From contig JAADJZ010000007.1 in NCBI GenBank assembly GCA_011032825.1, positions 806,001 through 870,000 on the forward strand: 64,000 nt of DNA. Direction: 5' to 3'. Positions 35,205 to 46,320 of this stretch are shown in pieces. This DNA is from Massariosphaeria phaeospora. Its lineage: Eukaryota > Ascomycota > Dothideomycetes > Pleosporales. Both the position numbers and the translations under genes were made by a program. Under the pieces are notes generated by a model. That model worked only from the letters and a program-made list of their open reading frames with translations. It was not told the origin of the DNA and did no database searches. How positions within the stretch are numbered: position 1 is the stretch's first letter; every line of letters starts with the position of its first letter.

Positions 35205-37349
35205 CTACTTACTTTCTATTCCATATTCCTTCTCTGCTTCGTCCCAGTCGAGCTGAAGATAGCCCACGCCGTTAGAGGTCTTCTTGAATAATGGCGTGTA
35301 ATTATCGACGACTTTCTCGCAAAACTTCTCCCACTGCTTCAAGTAGATTGTTGTGGCCTCTTCCTTCTCCTTAGGACTCAAGCAGCTATATTCCAAGCTC
35401 CAGAGCCCAAGCTGCTTCCAACTATGCAAGGAGATTGTTGGCGAGCCGACCATGATCTGGTAGAATTCGTGGGACATTGAGTTGCTGCGCATAGGTCATT
35501 AGTAAACAGGGTAGTGGGGGAGATGTGAGTATGGGGCATACCTGAAAAGCGAAGGATTGTCGCTGTTCACCGTGCACGGTATGCCTGCAGCTAGAAGCTC
35601 AGGATACGGGTGTTCCTTGATATTCCTGCACAGATGGAGGAGCTCATTTGAGATGGGACAGAGCTCAACACAAATGCCAGGATTAGTATCCGTCTTCTGG
35701 AATTTCTTGACCAGACCTGGGTGCTTGAGTAGAGAGAACCCGTGTCCAATCCGCTTTGAGTTCAGAGCAACAGCGTCGAACAGATTGGAGTTTTCGGGCT
35801 TGTTGGAGCCGCCGGTATCGAGCAGAGTCTCGCCTGCATGGAACAGGAACGGTATTTCCAGGTTATTCTGCTTACAGGTCTCTTGAAAAGCAACGAGCTC
35901 CTCGGAATAGTAGCCAATATGGTTCTCACGATCCTCTGCTCCTACGAGATCAAACCCTGATATGTGTGAGTGAAACTGCCCGTCATTGAATTGAATGGGG
36001 TTGCTTACCGCAAATAAGGTTTGGAAATTGATCTTTTAGGGCAAGACAGTTCTCCAGTTCATCCCGCATCATCTTTTTACTGATGGACCTCGGTGTGCAG
36101 TAAATGATCTTGAGGCCGAACGGGAACAAATGGCCCTGACCGCTATCCACAAGTTCAGCCTTCTTAGCGTCGACTCCCGCCTGGATTCGTCGCATTTGGT
36201 CTGCATGGCTGAGCGCGTCGCTTTCTTTGCCAGAACTACCTGGTATGCTCGGGTCTAACAACATAGGCCGAAGCTCAGCATACATGATCTTCTCTTCGAT
36301 CATACGTTGGATGGCCTGCCCAATGTACCAATCAAAAGCCTCCTCATAGTTCAGAAGACCTTTGAAGCAGCGTGTAGCTTGGTTGAAGCGCGCCCAGACA
36401 CTGTAATTGTCAATAAAAGGCACGACTGAGTCACCAGTTGGTGCTTGGAAAGGGGCATTTGTACTCACCCGTTCACAGTCTGCGTGGGGTCATACGCTTC
36501 TTTCTCACTGAGCACCATTTTCTGCTTGACCCAGTTTTCGGCAGGCTCGAGTGACACTTTGGTCTTCTTTTCGTCCTCTGTCTGTACGTATTGGCCGCGA
36601 AATTTTCCCACGAACTTCCCCTTGAATTCCTCCCACGGCATCCAGACCCGCTTATACGCTTCATCCTTGGGTTTGTAGTTTACCTTCTTACCTGGGTAAT
36701 TTTCGTCGAAGATATTGACGTTTTCGTCCACTTTGCTGGGATCCATCACATTGAAAACCACCTCTGTCAGTTCCAGGTCTTCGGCACTCTGCAACGGTTG
36801 AGTGCTCCTGATGTATAGATTTCCCTTCGTCCGGGCATATTCCAGTAAGCGCTCAGGATGAAGTTCCGCGTTGAAGTGAAGGTGTAAGAGTGCACCTTTT
36901 GGCACTTCCTGGGCGATACGATAGACTCTACTCTGCTCTTCAATACGCTTCTGGTTAGTGAGAAATTGACCGCCCATGTCCAGAGTGTGCGGTTTCGGTA
37001 GATCTTCAGACGCAGTGCTTCCGAAGAGTTTGGCCCTCTCGAATTCCCTAAGCTGGCTCATGATCATCGCAGCTTGTCTCTCGCTGGCTGACGCTGAAGC
37101 TTTGACGTTATGATCCCAGGAGGTGTTGCGCTCATCTTCAACGAGCCCGTCGCGAATTTTTGTGTACGAACTGTAGAAGGTTCCTTCCTTCAAGTTTTCG
37201 GAGAATGTTTTTTTGGGATCTTGATCAGACATTGTTCTGGGTATTGCTCGTGAGTCAGCTACCCTGATCGTCGTTCTTGTTGTGAAGGATGATGTTGATG
37301 GACTTGAAGTCCGTTTTCTCTTCTTGTCTTTCGAGTTAGCTGAGAGCAT
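35205..37349 (-). CDS. ADGF/CECR1-type adenosine deaminase family protein
   Basis: Member of the metal-dependent adenosine/AMP deaminase superfamily. Exons (minus) 37349-36469, 36400-36009, 35956-35542 and 35484-35205 give 655 residues. Motifs: KGALLHLHFNAEL at about 151-162 (metal-binding HxH at 156 and 158), ELRPM, FHAGET with His464 and catalytic Glu467, KRIGHGFSLLKHPGLV, and NSDNPSLF, the metal-ligand Asp region. ADGF enzymes usually hydrolyse adenosine to inosine. Two deviations are visible: HLHFNA where deaminases normally have HxHxD, and SDN where SDD is usual. No signal peptide; instead the N-terminus has a basic stretch KDKKRKR. The start at 37349 is the first ATG; Met40 (37232, MSDQDPKKTF) is a credible alternative. 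The stop used overlaps a GTAAGT donor-like site, so a further exon is possible. Confidence 0.85.
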
Positions 37350-39133
37350 GACTGGCCTGTTCGGGTCCCCTTCAGAAGCGTGCCTGTCACGTACAGAACT
37401 GTGAGCTATTAGTCTGGATCTTCGAGCTATTCCAGCAATGAAGAAGGGTATAGTACATAGTCGGTATAATGATTCCGCACTTAGCTAACCACCCCTGGCG
37501 AGGTTTCTGAGAGTCGCTCGGAGTCTTTGGATCAGTGTCAGTAGGCATGCCGAAAGAGTTGGTAAAGCTGCATCTAACACCGGCTTCTCATACCGAGTGC
37601 AAGATGGTTGAGGATACCGACAGGAGCTGCACAAAAGTGGTGACTGGAATGCCTAGTCGAGAAAGTGGTCGAGTGTGAACGGCTCTTGTAGCCAGCTGGA
37701 CAGCAGCAGGGCCGGCTCAAATGTGTTGATCGTGGTAGGCTGTGTAAACAAGTTGATTCTTTGAGGCGCCCGATTTGATGAGGCCAGAACTGTTTAGGGA
37801 AGATGTGTTATTGAAAGATGCTGTATAGCCGGTAGAAGCGGGTGGAGGAAGAGTTTCGGTAGTCGCTGGCCTAATTTCAGGCCTAGCGGGAGATGGTACC
37901 AGTCAGTACATGACTCCTTGCGAGCGTTGGTCATAGTGGCCATAGTGGTGAAGCGGGGACCCAGCTGCGCCCCTTCAACTACAATATGCAGTGCAAAAGG
38001 CTGAATCACAGGTCTGGTGCCTAAAGGAAATGACGGATAGAACAGAGTGACTAGATCAGAACTCGGGAACGAGATAATGAGACCACGAAGACTATCATTT
38101 GCACTCTCGATTGAAGAATACGAGAGGTGTGAATCCTTTTGGATACTCTGATGGGAAATGCCCTGGGCATGCAGGGACGTCGCGTGCCCAAGAACGCAGG
38201 TGATAAACGGAGCTACACATACATCCAGCGCACGCTCTCTGCGCACGTTCAACCCGACATTCGGGGAGTGCAGCTATCTAGCGCGCCAGCAGTTGTGTTG
38301 GCGGGTCGGGGGTTCTATTGCGATGCGTGCAGAGGTGAGTCTGTACTGCGGTGGTGGTACGGCCAGGCTGGCACGTGGGCGTCGGGGCCGCGATGGAGCT
38401 CGAGAGAGCAGACGATGACGGAAACAAGCGGCGGGAAAGACTCAAGCTCCGGAAGACGGCGCAGCGTTTCAACGACGTCTGCGACAGACGCTGGTGTTGA
38501 GAAGGTGGTTTGAAAGTCAACCTGGGGGGATGCGAGCGCACAGTCGGGATACAAATTGAGGCTATGCTAGGCTATCCCATGTGGCCATGCGAGAGGCAAG
38601 CGCAAGCTGCACCAGGCAAGGGCTGAGGGCTTGGAGCCCAGCCACTTCCTACTCCTAGGTAGTCTACAGTATGGCTGAGTGCTGCTCCTCTGCAGCTGCA
38701 CCTCGCTGCCGTCCTCCAGGAGGCTGTTGCGGCCTGACTTCTGAGGCATTCAGAGTGCTCCCCAGCATCCTCGTGCCGCCGGCTTGCCGCCGTGTGTGAG
38801 GCTGAAAGGAGCAAAAGGATCCTCACGTCTCAGAAGCTCTGACCGGTCTGCGAAGGCCGCCCCCAACCTCTGCGTAAAGACCTCCTCTCCTCGTGTCCCA
38901 CCGTCGTCTTTTCTCTTGTTTCCATCATCTCGACCTTCGTCCGTCTCTAATTGCTGCCTGAGGCGTCCAACCCTCCTTGTATACTCTCGTATTCCATCTC
39001 CGCTTCGTTCTAGCGTTTTGTTCAACCCATGTCTACTGTCTGTACTGCGCCCCAGCCTTGACAGTCACTCCTCAAGTATCGCGCATAAAACTGTCGTTGC
39101 CGGACCATCCTTCGCAGCCACGGGTGTGCCACG
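37350..39133. other. Intergenic region
   Basis: About 1.8 kb between the divergent ADGF-like gene and the four-TM gene. It contains both promoters. Frames at 37794-38252 (minus) and 38139-38513 (plus) overlap and have no recognisable features. The last 250 bases are C/T-rich, as expected for a leader. Confidence 0.6.
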
Positions 39134-40461
39134 ATGCATTGGCTCCAAGATAAGAATGGCAAAGTGTCATTAGAGGCGCTGCAGCTCGACATCGTAGGCT
39201 TTCTCGCTATCCTAGGCGAGGGTTCAGTGCTCGCGAATGCGCAAGTGTCGACGCTCTCCAGATGGGTTTTTATGCCGCGCTTGATTCCAGCACCACAGGC
39301 TCTGATGCGGCCGAACAGGCCCACGGTGCTCGAGCCTGTGCCTGGCCACGTATCCGGCCTGCACTCGGGTAATGATCGAGGCCATATTAATCACATCGGG
39401 AATATCGTTTGGTGAGTGGGTCGCTCCTTCCAACGTCCATAGCTCGGCAAGCCAAGCTTCTCCACATGTTGCTGAGGCCATCCGGCGTTTTGGCGCGCTA
39501 CCTAGTTTCCCCAACACTCTTCTTCCAACACAATCTAATTGCGATTCTTCACAGCGACGGAAATAACCTCCCCGCGCACTGCGTCCGCGTAGTCTCGATA
39601 GAGCGGACCGGCGACTCGGCATTAAAGGCGAAGACCCTCGCCCCGCTCACCGTCGTCCTCTTCCTCGGCTTCTTCCTCTCGGTCCTTCTCCTCATCCTCT
39701 CGCTCTGGCAACAGGATGGCATGTCCACCGTAGCCACCGTCCTGCTCTCCCTACTCTCCTCGCTCATCGGCTACGGCAACAAATGGACACTGCGGCTCCC
39801 CAAGCGTAGCGACCCAAAGGTCAAAGTGCCACGCGGCGATGTTCTCATACGGTATCCGAAGGGCAGCTTCCTGGTGGTGAGGTGCAAAGAGGAAGTCGCA
39901 AGAGAGCTATACTTTGCGCCTGAGACGATCGAGTACCTGCTGGGATATGGACCTGGCTATAGGATCCTCAGTCTGGTCGGCACCATGATGCTCATGGGCG
40001 GTGTCATTTGCCTCGCCAATTCGCAGATCGAGCTCCAGATAGCTTGGGCTGGCGCATATATGCTGCTCGGATCTTCATACTGGATCGTCGCTGCCCTTCC
40101 TGGGAAACTCCACTGGGACTATTCGTGCTACACCGTTACCGAAGAGTGTCTCTCTGACTCAAACATGGATCTCAAAGGCTACCCAAGCCAAAGCAAAACC
40201 TTCACACAAGCGCTTTGGAGGGCTATTGTAGTCGCGAAGAACACAGATTGGGTGGTCAAGAGTAATGCGTGCCCGGACATACAGGCTTGGCGGGATTGGC
40301 TCCTCATGGCCAAGGCTGTTTCGAAGAATGTACAAGCAACGAAGAGAGAGGGCGTGAAGACGTGGGAAATACCGGATTGGGATCCGCAGGCTTATCTGGC
40401 GGAAATGTTCGCAGAGCAGGCCAACAACCCTGCCAATGGTGTACATGAGGGATTTGAGTAA
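39134..40461 (+). CDS. Four-TM fungal membrane protein of unknown function
   Basis: Exons 39134-39411 and 39555-40461 give 394 residues. I do not recognise a named family. The N-terminus MHWLQDKNGKVSLEALQLD is followed by VLEPVPGHVSGLHSGNDRGH, then, after the intron, DGNNLPAHCVRVVSIER. Four hydrophobic segments lie at about 122-143, 148-165, 228-247 and 253-273 in two pairs, separated by a soluble loop with KVPRGDVLIRYPKGSFLVV. The C-terminus is a soluble Trp/Ala-rich tail (ACPDIQAWRDWLLMAKAV, WEIPDWDPQAYLAEMF). The 143-bp intron has a good CTAAT branch and CACAG acceptor and keeps phase. It is the last gene before the AT-rich repeat block, about 380 bp from the first transposon fragment. Base composition is still that of the gene-rich half. 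Confidence 0.8.
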
Positions 40462-40840
40462 CTGGGAATAGGTATCGTTGTGCTGTTAGATGATGTATTT
40501 GGATTTATGCATAGTTTGGCGCCGCATTTCGGATACGACTTTACGACTCACGCCCTTGACGAACTATTAATATCTTAGCAATCATCAATGTCGGTTCACA
40601 GGTGTGAAAGGGAAAAACAAGTGCACAAGTAACTAATCTCTGTATATTGGTTCGTGTGTGTCCTATCTACGATAGGACGAGATAGTGCTATATACCCTTT
40701 CTAAGCTTGCTCTGTGTTTGCTACTACACGCAGTAGCAGTAAAAAAAGCTGCATGCCTGCGCTGTGTGTACGTTACACAGCACCTAGCTGTGCAGAAGCA
40801 AAAAAGTACAAACAAAAAAGTAAAAGCAAAAAAGCATAAC
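40462..40840. other. Composition boundary with a cluster of small hairpins
   Basis: Transition from gene-rich to AT-rich DNA. It contains three perfect short inverted repeats in 125 bp: GTCCTATC/GATAGGAC at 40660-40678, TGCTAC/GTAGCA at 40719-40738 and GCTGTGT/ACACAGC at 40761-40781. These are followed by AAAAAGTACAAAC-type A-rich sequence. It does not look mutated to the degree of the DNA after it. It could be the end of another mobile element or a structured transcript terminus. Confidence 0.55.
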
Positions 40841-41290
40841 ATACCTTACTAGCGAGTCGCCTACACACCCGAGTCGCCTACTTTTGCCAAGCTCTTACCA
40901 AACTCTACCTATGTACATAATGCCTCAACAACAACACTAAATAGAGCCTTTTAAAAAACGTTAGATACAAAATGCTTTTTAAGTTTTTAAACAAAATGTA
41001 ACACTTTTTTTGCAACGCGCTGCAGCTATCTATAACGTTTTTTAAAAAATAATAAGCAATTAACACGTTAAACAACTTTTACGCGCAAATTATAAGCTAA
41101 ACTTAATAAATCTAACTAAGCTTAAAAAAAAAGTAGTTGTTGAGCATATACTTAAGCTAGTTGCGCAAGAATTCTTTTTTAAGCTTGCAGCTATAGCTAA
41201 TATAGCTAATTTCTTGCGCGCAAAGCGCAATTTAGGCTAAGTTAGTACAAACTAGCTTAGTAAGTTTGTTAAACGTTGCTTTAAGCTTAA
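40841..41290 (+). mobile_element. Fot1/pogo-like transposon fragment F0 (5' part)
   Basis: A 5' fragment of the same element as F2. It begins with a terminal-repeat-like sequence containing two GAGTCG units and then matches F2 with an offset of about 868 bp: GCAACGCGCTGCAGCTATC, then the decayed frame around GTAGTTGTTGAGCATATAC and TTGCGCGCAAAGCGCAAT. Homology stops at about 41,290, where an inverted terminal copy begins. Non-functional. Confidence 0.7.
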
Positions 41291-41708
41291 CGTACTTTAC
41301 GAGTTAGTAAATTACATAGGTTCGTAGATTACTTTTGCTAAGCTCTTACTAAAACTACTGTATTCTAGCGCAAAACAGCTTACTTTAGCTCTATATAGAG
41401 TAATAAAACACGCGATATTATTTAAAGTTTACTTTTACTACTTGCTTATACGTACGCGCGTTATGCTTAGTTTAATTGCACTACTCGCAGCGCTTTTAAA
41501 ATAGTTTACCTACTCTAGCGCGCACTTGCGTCTTTAGCTTTTTTTTATTACTACGCGCTTTAAACTCTTATAGAGTAGTTAAACGAGCTTTGTTTTTAAC
41601 TATTAAAGTTTTTTTTGCCTAAACCTGCTTTTTTTTATGCGATCTACGCTGCGTAGCAGCTTTATTTGCTGCTTAAAGCTTTGCAATTTTTTTTTGCGCT
41701 AATACTAA
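41291..41708 (-). mobile_element. Fot1/pogo-like transposon fragment F1 (3' end, inverted)
   Basis: On the minus strand this reads as the C-terminal tail of the transposase (AGCAGCAAATAAAGCTGC, matching the plus-strand tail of F2 near 43.19 kb) and runs out to the terminal repeat at 41,291 (CGTACTTTACGAG on plus, the inverted form). It is therefore the 3' end of another copy in opposite orientation, cut off at 41,708 where F2 begins. Confidence 0.65.
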
Positions 41709-43250
41709 CGTACTTTACGAGCTCGCTAGATACACGAGTTCGTTGAATACTTTTGCTAAGCTTTTACTAACTCTACCTATGTACACGATGCTTCTACAAC
41801 AACACTAAATAGAGCTTTCTAATAAACGTTAAATACAAACTACTCTTTAAGCTTTTAAACAAAATGCAATACTTTTTTTGCAACGCGCTGCAGCTATCTA
41901 TAACGTTTTTTAAGCAATACTAAGTAATCAACGCGCTAAACAGCCTTTACAAGTAGATTACAAGCTTAAATTAATAAATCTAACAAAAACTAAAAAGAGC
42001 GTAGTTGTTGAGTATATACTTAAGCTTATTACGAGCGAATTTTTTCTTAAGCTCGCAGCTGTAGCTAATATAGCCAATTCTTTGCGCGCAAAGCGCAATC
42101 TAGGCTAGGTTAGCTTAAACTAGCTTAGTACGTAGGTTAAGCACTGCTTTAAGTTTACAATAAAGTTTAATCGCAAGTACAATTATAAAAAAGCGCTTTG
42201 CAAGAATTTAAAAGTTATCTAGAGCTAGTTTAGCCTAGTAGCTAACATTAAAGCTAAGTACGGCATCTAGAATAAAAATACGTACAACTTTAACAAAACA
42301 AGCTTTATAATAGGCTAGATAATAACTAAAGTAAGTGTTATAGTATTAGAGAAACGAGAACAGCTAAAAGCAATATAGCAAGGCAATAGAAAATAAACAA
42401 TAGTTATCTAAAGCATTAACGCAACAAAGTAAGCTATTTTACTTTTTATTATTTTTAAAAGCTGCTATTACCTTTTTGCTTAGTACAAAGAGAAGAATCT
42501 GCTTTAAAACTAGGTTATTGCAGTTTCTAAAAACGGCTAGACAACAAATAAACTTAGCTTGTAGTAGTTAAAGTACTTTAATAAGTATACAAAGAAAAAA
42601 GTAGTTAGTGCTTACTAACTACTCGCAATTGACGGCTATAAAAGCTATAACTCGCTTGCATTCTAGCAATACTACAAAGAAAACAAAATTGTTACTATTT
42701 ATATGTTTCTGCACTTATTGCACTTTTTATAGCTTTTTAATATAAGTTGTTTTGCTTTTCTAAAGAAAGCGTACAAGCGCTAAGCTAAAGATTTCATGCG
42801 CAACTAAATTACCTACATTACAAAACTTAAGTTTCTACTATGCTTTATACGCGCCTATAATGCAGCAATTACTTTTAGTAATATTCAAAAAAAAGTTTTA
42901 AAGCGCTAGATTGGTTTTATTTAACTTAAAATAGGTTATAACAGCTCTTAACGTTTAGTTGCGTACTCTATTACTACTACTATTTATTAACAACAAGCTC
43001 TAGCAGTTGCAAACCTTAAGCAATACTTTTAAACTAAAGTTGCAATTGACGCTTGTAAAAGCAAGAATTTAGAAGTATATAGATAGCTTACTAACGTCTA
43101 TAGTAAAAGCTTTTAAAAAAGTTTTAAAAGAAGCAGCTATTATTGCGCACAAGCTAGTGTTAGCGCAAAAGAAAATCGCAAAGCTTTAAGCAGCAAATAA
43201 AGCTGCTACGCAACGTAGATTGCATAAAAGAAAGCAGGTTTAGAGTAGTA
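41709..43250 (+). mobile_element. Fot1/pogo-like transposon F2 (decayed, nearly complete transposase)
   Basis: The longest DNA-transposon remnant. It starts with the terminal repeat CGTACTTTACGAGCTCG. The frame downstream is full of TAA/TAG but still shows the pogo/Fot1 (Tc1-mariner superfamily, DDE) landmarks: VVVEYILKL and LRAKRNLG in the DNA-binding half, AKYGI, NFNKTSF where family members have DET, LLAIDGYKSYNS (second catalytic Asp), FAFLKKAYKR, and a basic tail AANKAATQRR. The first catalytic Asp reads Asn, a G-to-A change. No 3' terminal repeat is found; similarity ends near 43,250, just before a large palindrome. Confidence 0.75.
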
Positions 43251-43300
43251 AATAGGTATAGATTAAGTTAAAGTTAAGTTAGCTTACGTAAAACTCTAGT

Positions 43301-43358
43301 GCTAACTAAACTTATACCTACGCTAAAACGTTTTAGCGTAAGTATAAGTTAGGTTAGC
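43301..43358. repeat. 58-bp near-perfect palindrome
   Basis: Two 29-base arms meet at AAAACGTTTT with no spacer; I count three mismatches between the arms. It lies between the end of pogo fragment F2 and the LTR of element A1. It could be two terminal inverted repeats joined head to head, or a hairpin-forming miniature element. Confidence 0.8.
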
Positions 43359-43460
43359 ATAGACTTCTACAATTTTATATTTTAATATAATTTCTTTTTA
43401 TAATTATAACAGCTAGTTATAATAAGTTTATTAACTTAAAAGTAGTACTTATAACCTAAC

Positions 43461-43889
43461 TGTTACGATTTAGTATTACAACTAGGCTTAGCGCGAAGCG
43501 CTTAGGTTATAAGCTACTAATAAAGTTACATAGCAAGCTAATTAAACTTTAGTTACGTAACTGCTTATTAGTAAGCGCTTAAGAATAAGCACGCTTAATA
43601 GTAAGCGCTTTGCAATAAGCACTACTTAGTAGTAAGCGCTTAAGAATAAGCAAGAACACTTTCTAGTATATAAACCTAGAAAGACAACGCACTTTTATAG
43701 TTGTTGTTTTTAATTTTACAATCTACAAGTTAACTTTTACTTTAACTTTTATACTCTTTGCAAAACGAAGCTTGCTACTACTTTAGTATTAAACGCTATA
43801 CAACTTCTTTAGTTTATTAAACTTACTTATTCTCTAAGAACTAACTTAAGCTTAATAAACGACTTTTTTAAGTTCGCTTAGCTTTTACA
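43461..43889 (+). repeat. LTR of A1 with a distinct U3
   Basis: Begins TGTTACGATT and ends GCTTTTACA, 429 bp. Its right part (from about 43,700) matches the A2 and A3 LTRs, but its left part (U3) does not. That U3 carries three spaced copies of AGTAAGCGCTT...AATAAGCA and a TATATAAACC box. Boundaries come from comparison with A2 and A3. Confidence 0.65.
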
Positions 43890-44159
43890 TATTAAAGACT
43901 TTTAAGATAAATAATACTTTAATAACTACTTTTCTTTATACTCGCACTAGCGGTACGAAAGTAGCAAAGCTTAACTTTTACTATAAAAATTGCTTAAAGC
44001 TAAAAAACTAGTTACTTTAGTTTAACTTTTTTTTTAAGTTTAAAAATAACTACGTTAACAATATTAACAAAGCATTTCTAATAGCTTTTTACATAAAAAA
44101 AACAGCTTTTAAGTAAGTTTAACTTTACTTAAAAAAGTATTTAAATAGTAATAATAACA

Positions 44160-44760
44160 AAAACATTATTACACGCATGTTCAAAGATCGCGCTGTGTTT
44201 AAAAATAAACTGCAACAATTTTACGTAATTGCTAACAAGCTTGCTATCGCAGAAAAAACTATTTAACAAATGCGCTAAACTAAGTTAGTTAAAAACTACG
44301 CTAACTTATTTTAACAGTACTTTATTTAAACTAACTAAAATAACAAGGCACTTATGCGCATGTACAAGCAAAGGCTAAAAAATAATATTAAAACAAAACT
44401 AATACGCTCTAAAGCAGCTACAAGCACTTTAAGCAATTTAATTAAAAAATTAATTTGCTTTGACAATAAGTTGTACGAACTCGCAATTAAAATGCAAGCC
44501 AAAGCAAGGTTCTACGCACTAAAGAGCAACAAGAGCTATATACTTAACACTAGTTAGCGTTAAGTACAAACGCAATATACAACTTAGCTTAAAAATACAA
44601 ACCTATACATTTCAACAACCTTAACAAAAGCAAACTAATTAAAAAACAATTAAAGTATAGCAAGAAAACAAGAACTTGCTATAATTGTAGCAAACTAGGC
44701 TACATCTCTAGCAACTGTTATTAAAAAAACAAAGTCGTTTGACAATTGAACGTACTGTCT
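44160..44760 (+). pseudogene. Decayed gag of A1 with mutated zinc knuckle
   Basis: The frame contains FKDRAVFKNKLQQFY and, open from 44,354, MRMYKQRLKNNIKTKL and KLICFDNKLYELAIKMQAKA, typical of Ty3/gypsy capsid. The knuckle at 44677-44718 reads CYNCSKLGYISSNC, with Tyr at the place of the zinc-binding His. In-frame TAA/TAG codons flank it. Not functional. Confidence 0.75.
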
Positions 44761-45848
44761 AATACTACAAGTAGTATTAATAAAAAATAAAAAGTAATTA
44801 CTTTTATAAATGTTAAGAATTAGAGAGAATAGTTGCCTAAGAGAGTAGGTTTAGCTAAAGAAAAGTTAATGTGCAACGACTTCGAATTAACAAACGAAAA
44901 ATACAAGTTGCTAGACGAACAACTAAAACTACTGCAAAAAATACAGCACGGCAACGATTAGTAGATTAGAGAAAAACGAATACGAAAAATCTATTAATCT
45001 AATACTCTACTCTAAGACAATGTAGCTAATTACAACGAAGTAGTATAGAAATATCTTAACAAGCTCAACTAATAGCTTACAAAAAAAAACAAACAAGAAA
45101 TCTATCAAAAGCTCAAAAAAACAAAACGCTTTAAAAAAAACATTCTACTTTTAGATCTAAATAAATTAGCTACTAAAAAACACTAGCACGATAAAGCTGC
45201 AAGAGAATTTTAACAAAGCTTTAAAAGCAACTGCAAAAGTGCAAACTCTTACAAACTACAGTACTACTTAAACTACTAAAATCTAAAACACGCGAAAATG
45301 TTATAAACAGTGTACTTTTACAACTACTATTTTATTTATTACTTTAACAAGCAAGGCACAAAATAGTTTTTTAAAAAAAAAAGCTAATTCTGCTTTTAAA
45401 AGTAGTTTGACTGCAAAAACAACACTTGCAAATACTATTTATAAAACAAACGCAACACACTATACTTTTTTAAAAAAAACAACTTAGTAAAACTACTTGC
45501 GATGCAAATGCTTGTAAACGACAACTGTATTTAGGTTTAGTAGTAAACCTGCTTACACTCTAACTGCGCACAGTATTAAACTTTTAAGAAAGTTAACGAA
45601 TTTAGTATAGATTTTTTTTTAGGCTAGCAACGCTTAACCTCGAAGTTAGACAAATTAACGTAATTAATTTAGCAAAACAAATTAAGCTTTTAGTAAAGCT
45701 TAATAGTTACCTAATAAAAGCTTTAATTAACATAAAAGTATAAAATAACTTTGTTTTTGCTTAAGCAGTGTTTGTAGCTAGTTTACACTTACTAAAGAAA
45801 CAATAGCTTTATTTACTTGCTAGTGCTAATAGATAGCTTATACAAGCG

Positions 45849-46320
45849 TGTTACGATTAATAATCTGCTAAGCTACTAAAAGAAAAAAATGCTTTTACTT
45901 TAGCGCTTAAGGTAATAGAGCATAGCTATACTTTAAGTAAGCTTAGCACGTAAGCTAAAAACTTCTCTCGACAACACAGCTTCTTTATATGCTTTTTCTA
46001 ATTTTACGCTCTTTGTAGCACCTTAAAAGCAAAAGATTAAAGTGCTTTTATTAATCTGTTAGCTTTGCAAAAGCAAGGAGATTATACAAAGCACGCTTAC
46101 GTATATAGTTAAAACAATAAACTTTTATAGCTTATCGTTTTCAATTTTAATTACCTAAGTTGACTTTTACTTTAACTTTTATACTTTTTGCAAAACGAAG
46201 CTTGCTACTACCTTAGTATTAAACGCTATATAACTTTTTTTAGTCTATTAAACTTACTTATTCTTTAAGAACTAACTTAAGCTTAATAAAAAACTTTTTT
46301 AAGTTTACTTAGCCTTTACA
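45849..46320 (+). repeat. 5' LTR of A2
   Basis: 472 bp, TGTTACGATT to AGCCTTTACA. It matches the inverted LTR of A3 (474 bp) along its whole length. It begins exactly where A1 is interrupted, after the five bases AAGCG. Confidence 0.75.

Larger units (their letters stand above)
43461..45848 (+). mobile_element. Ty3/gypsy chromovirus copy A1, 5' part
   Basis: First copy of element A. It comprises an LTR starting TGTTACGATT, a decayed gag with zinc knuckle, and part of the protease/early pol region. It matches A2 from about 43,700 on with an offset of 2431 bp, rising by about 19 bp inside. The match ends precisely at 45,848, where the A2 LTR begins, so A2 inserted into A1 or recombined with it. 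The remainder of A1 is not found in the window. Confidence 0.8.

Noticed and set aside
43560..43665. CRISPR-like spaced repeats (AGTAAGCGCTT...AATAAGCA)
   Set aside because: Only three imperfect units, inside an LTR U3 of a eukaryotic retrotransposon; no Cas context.
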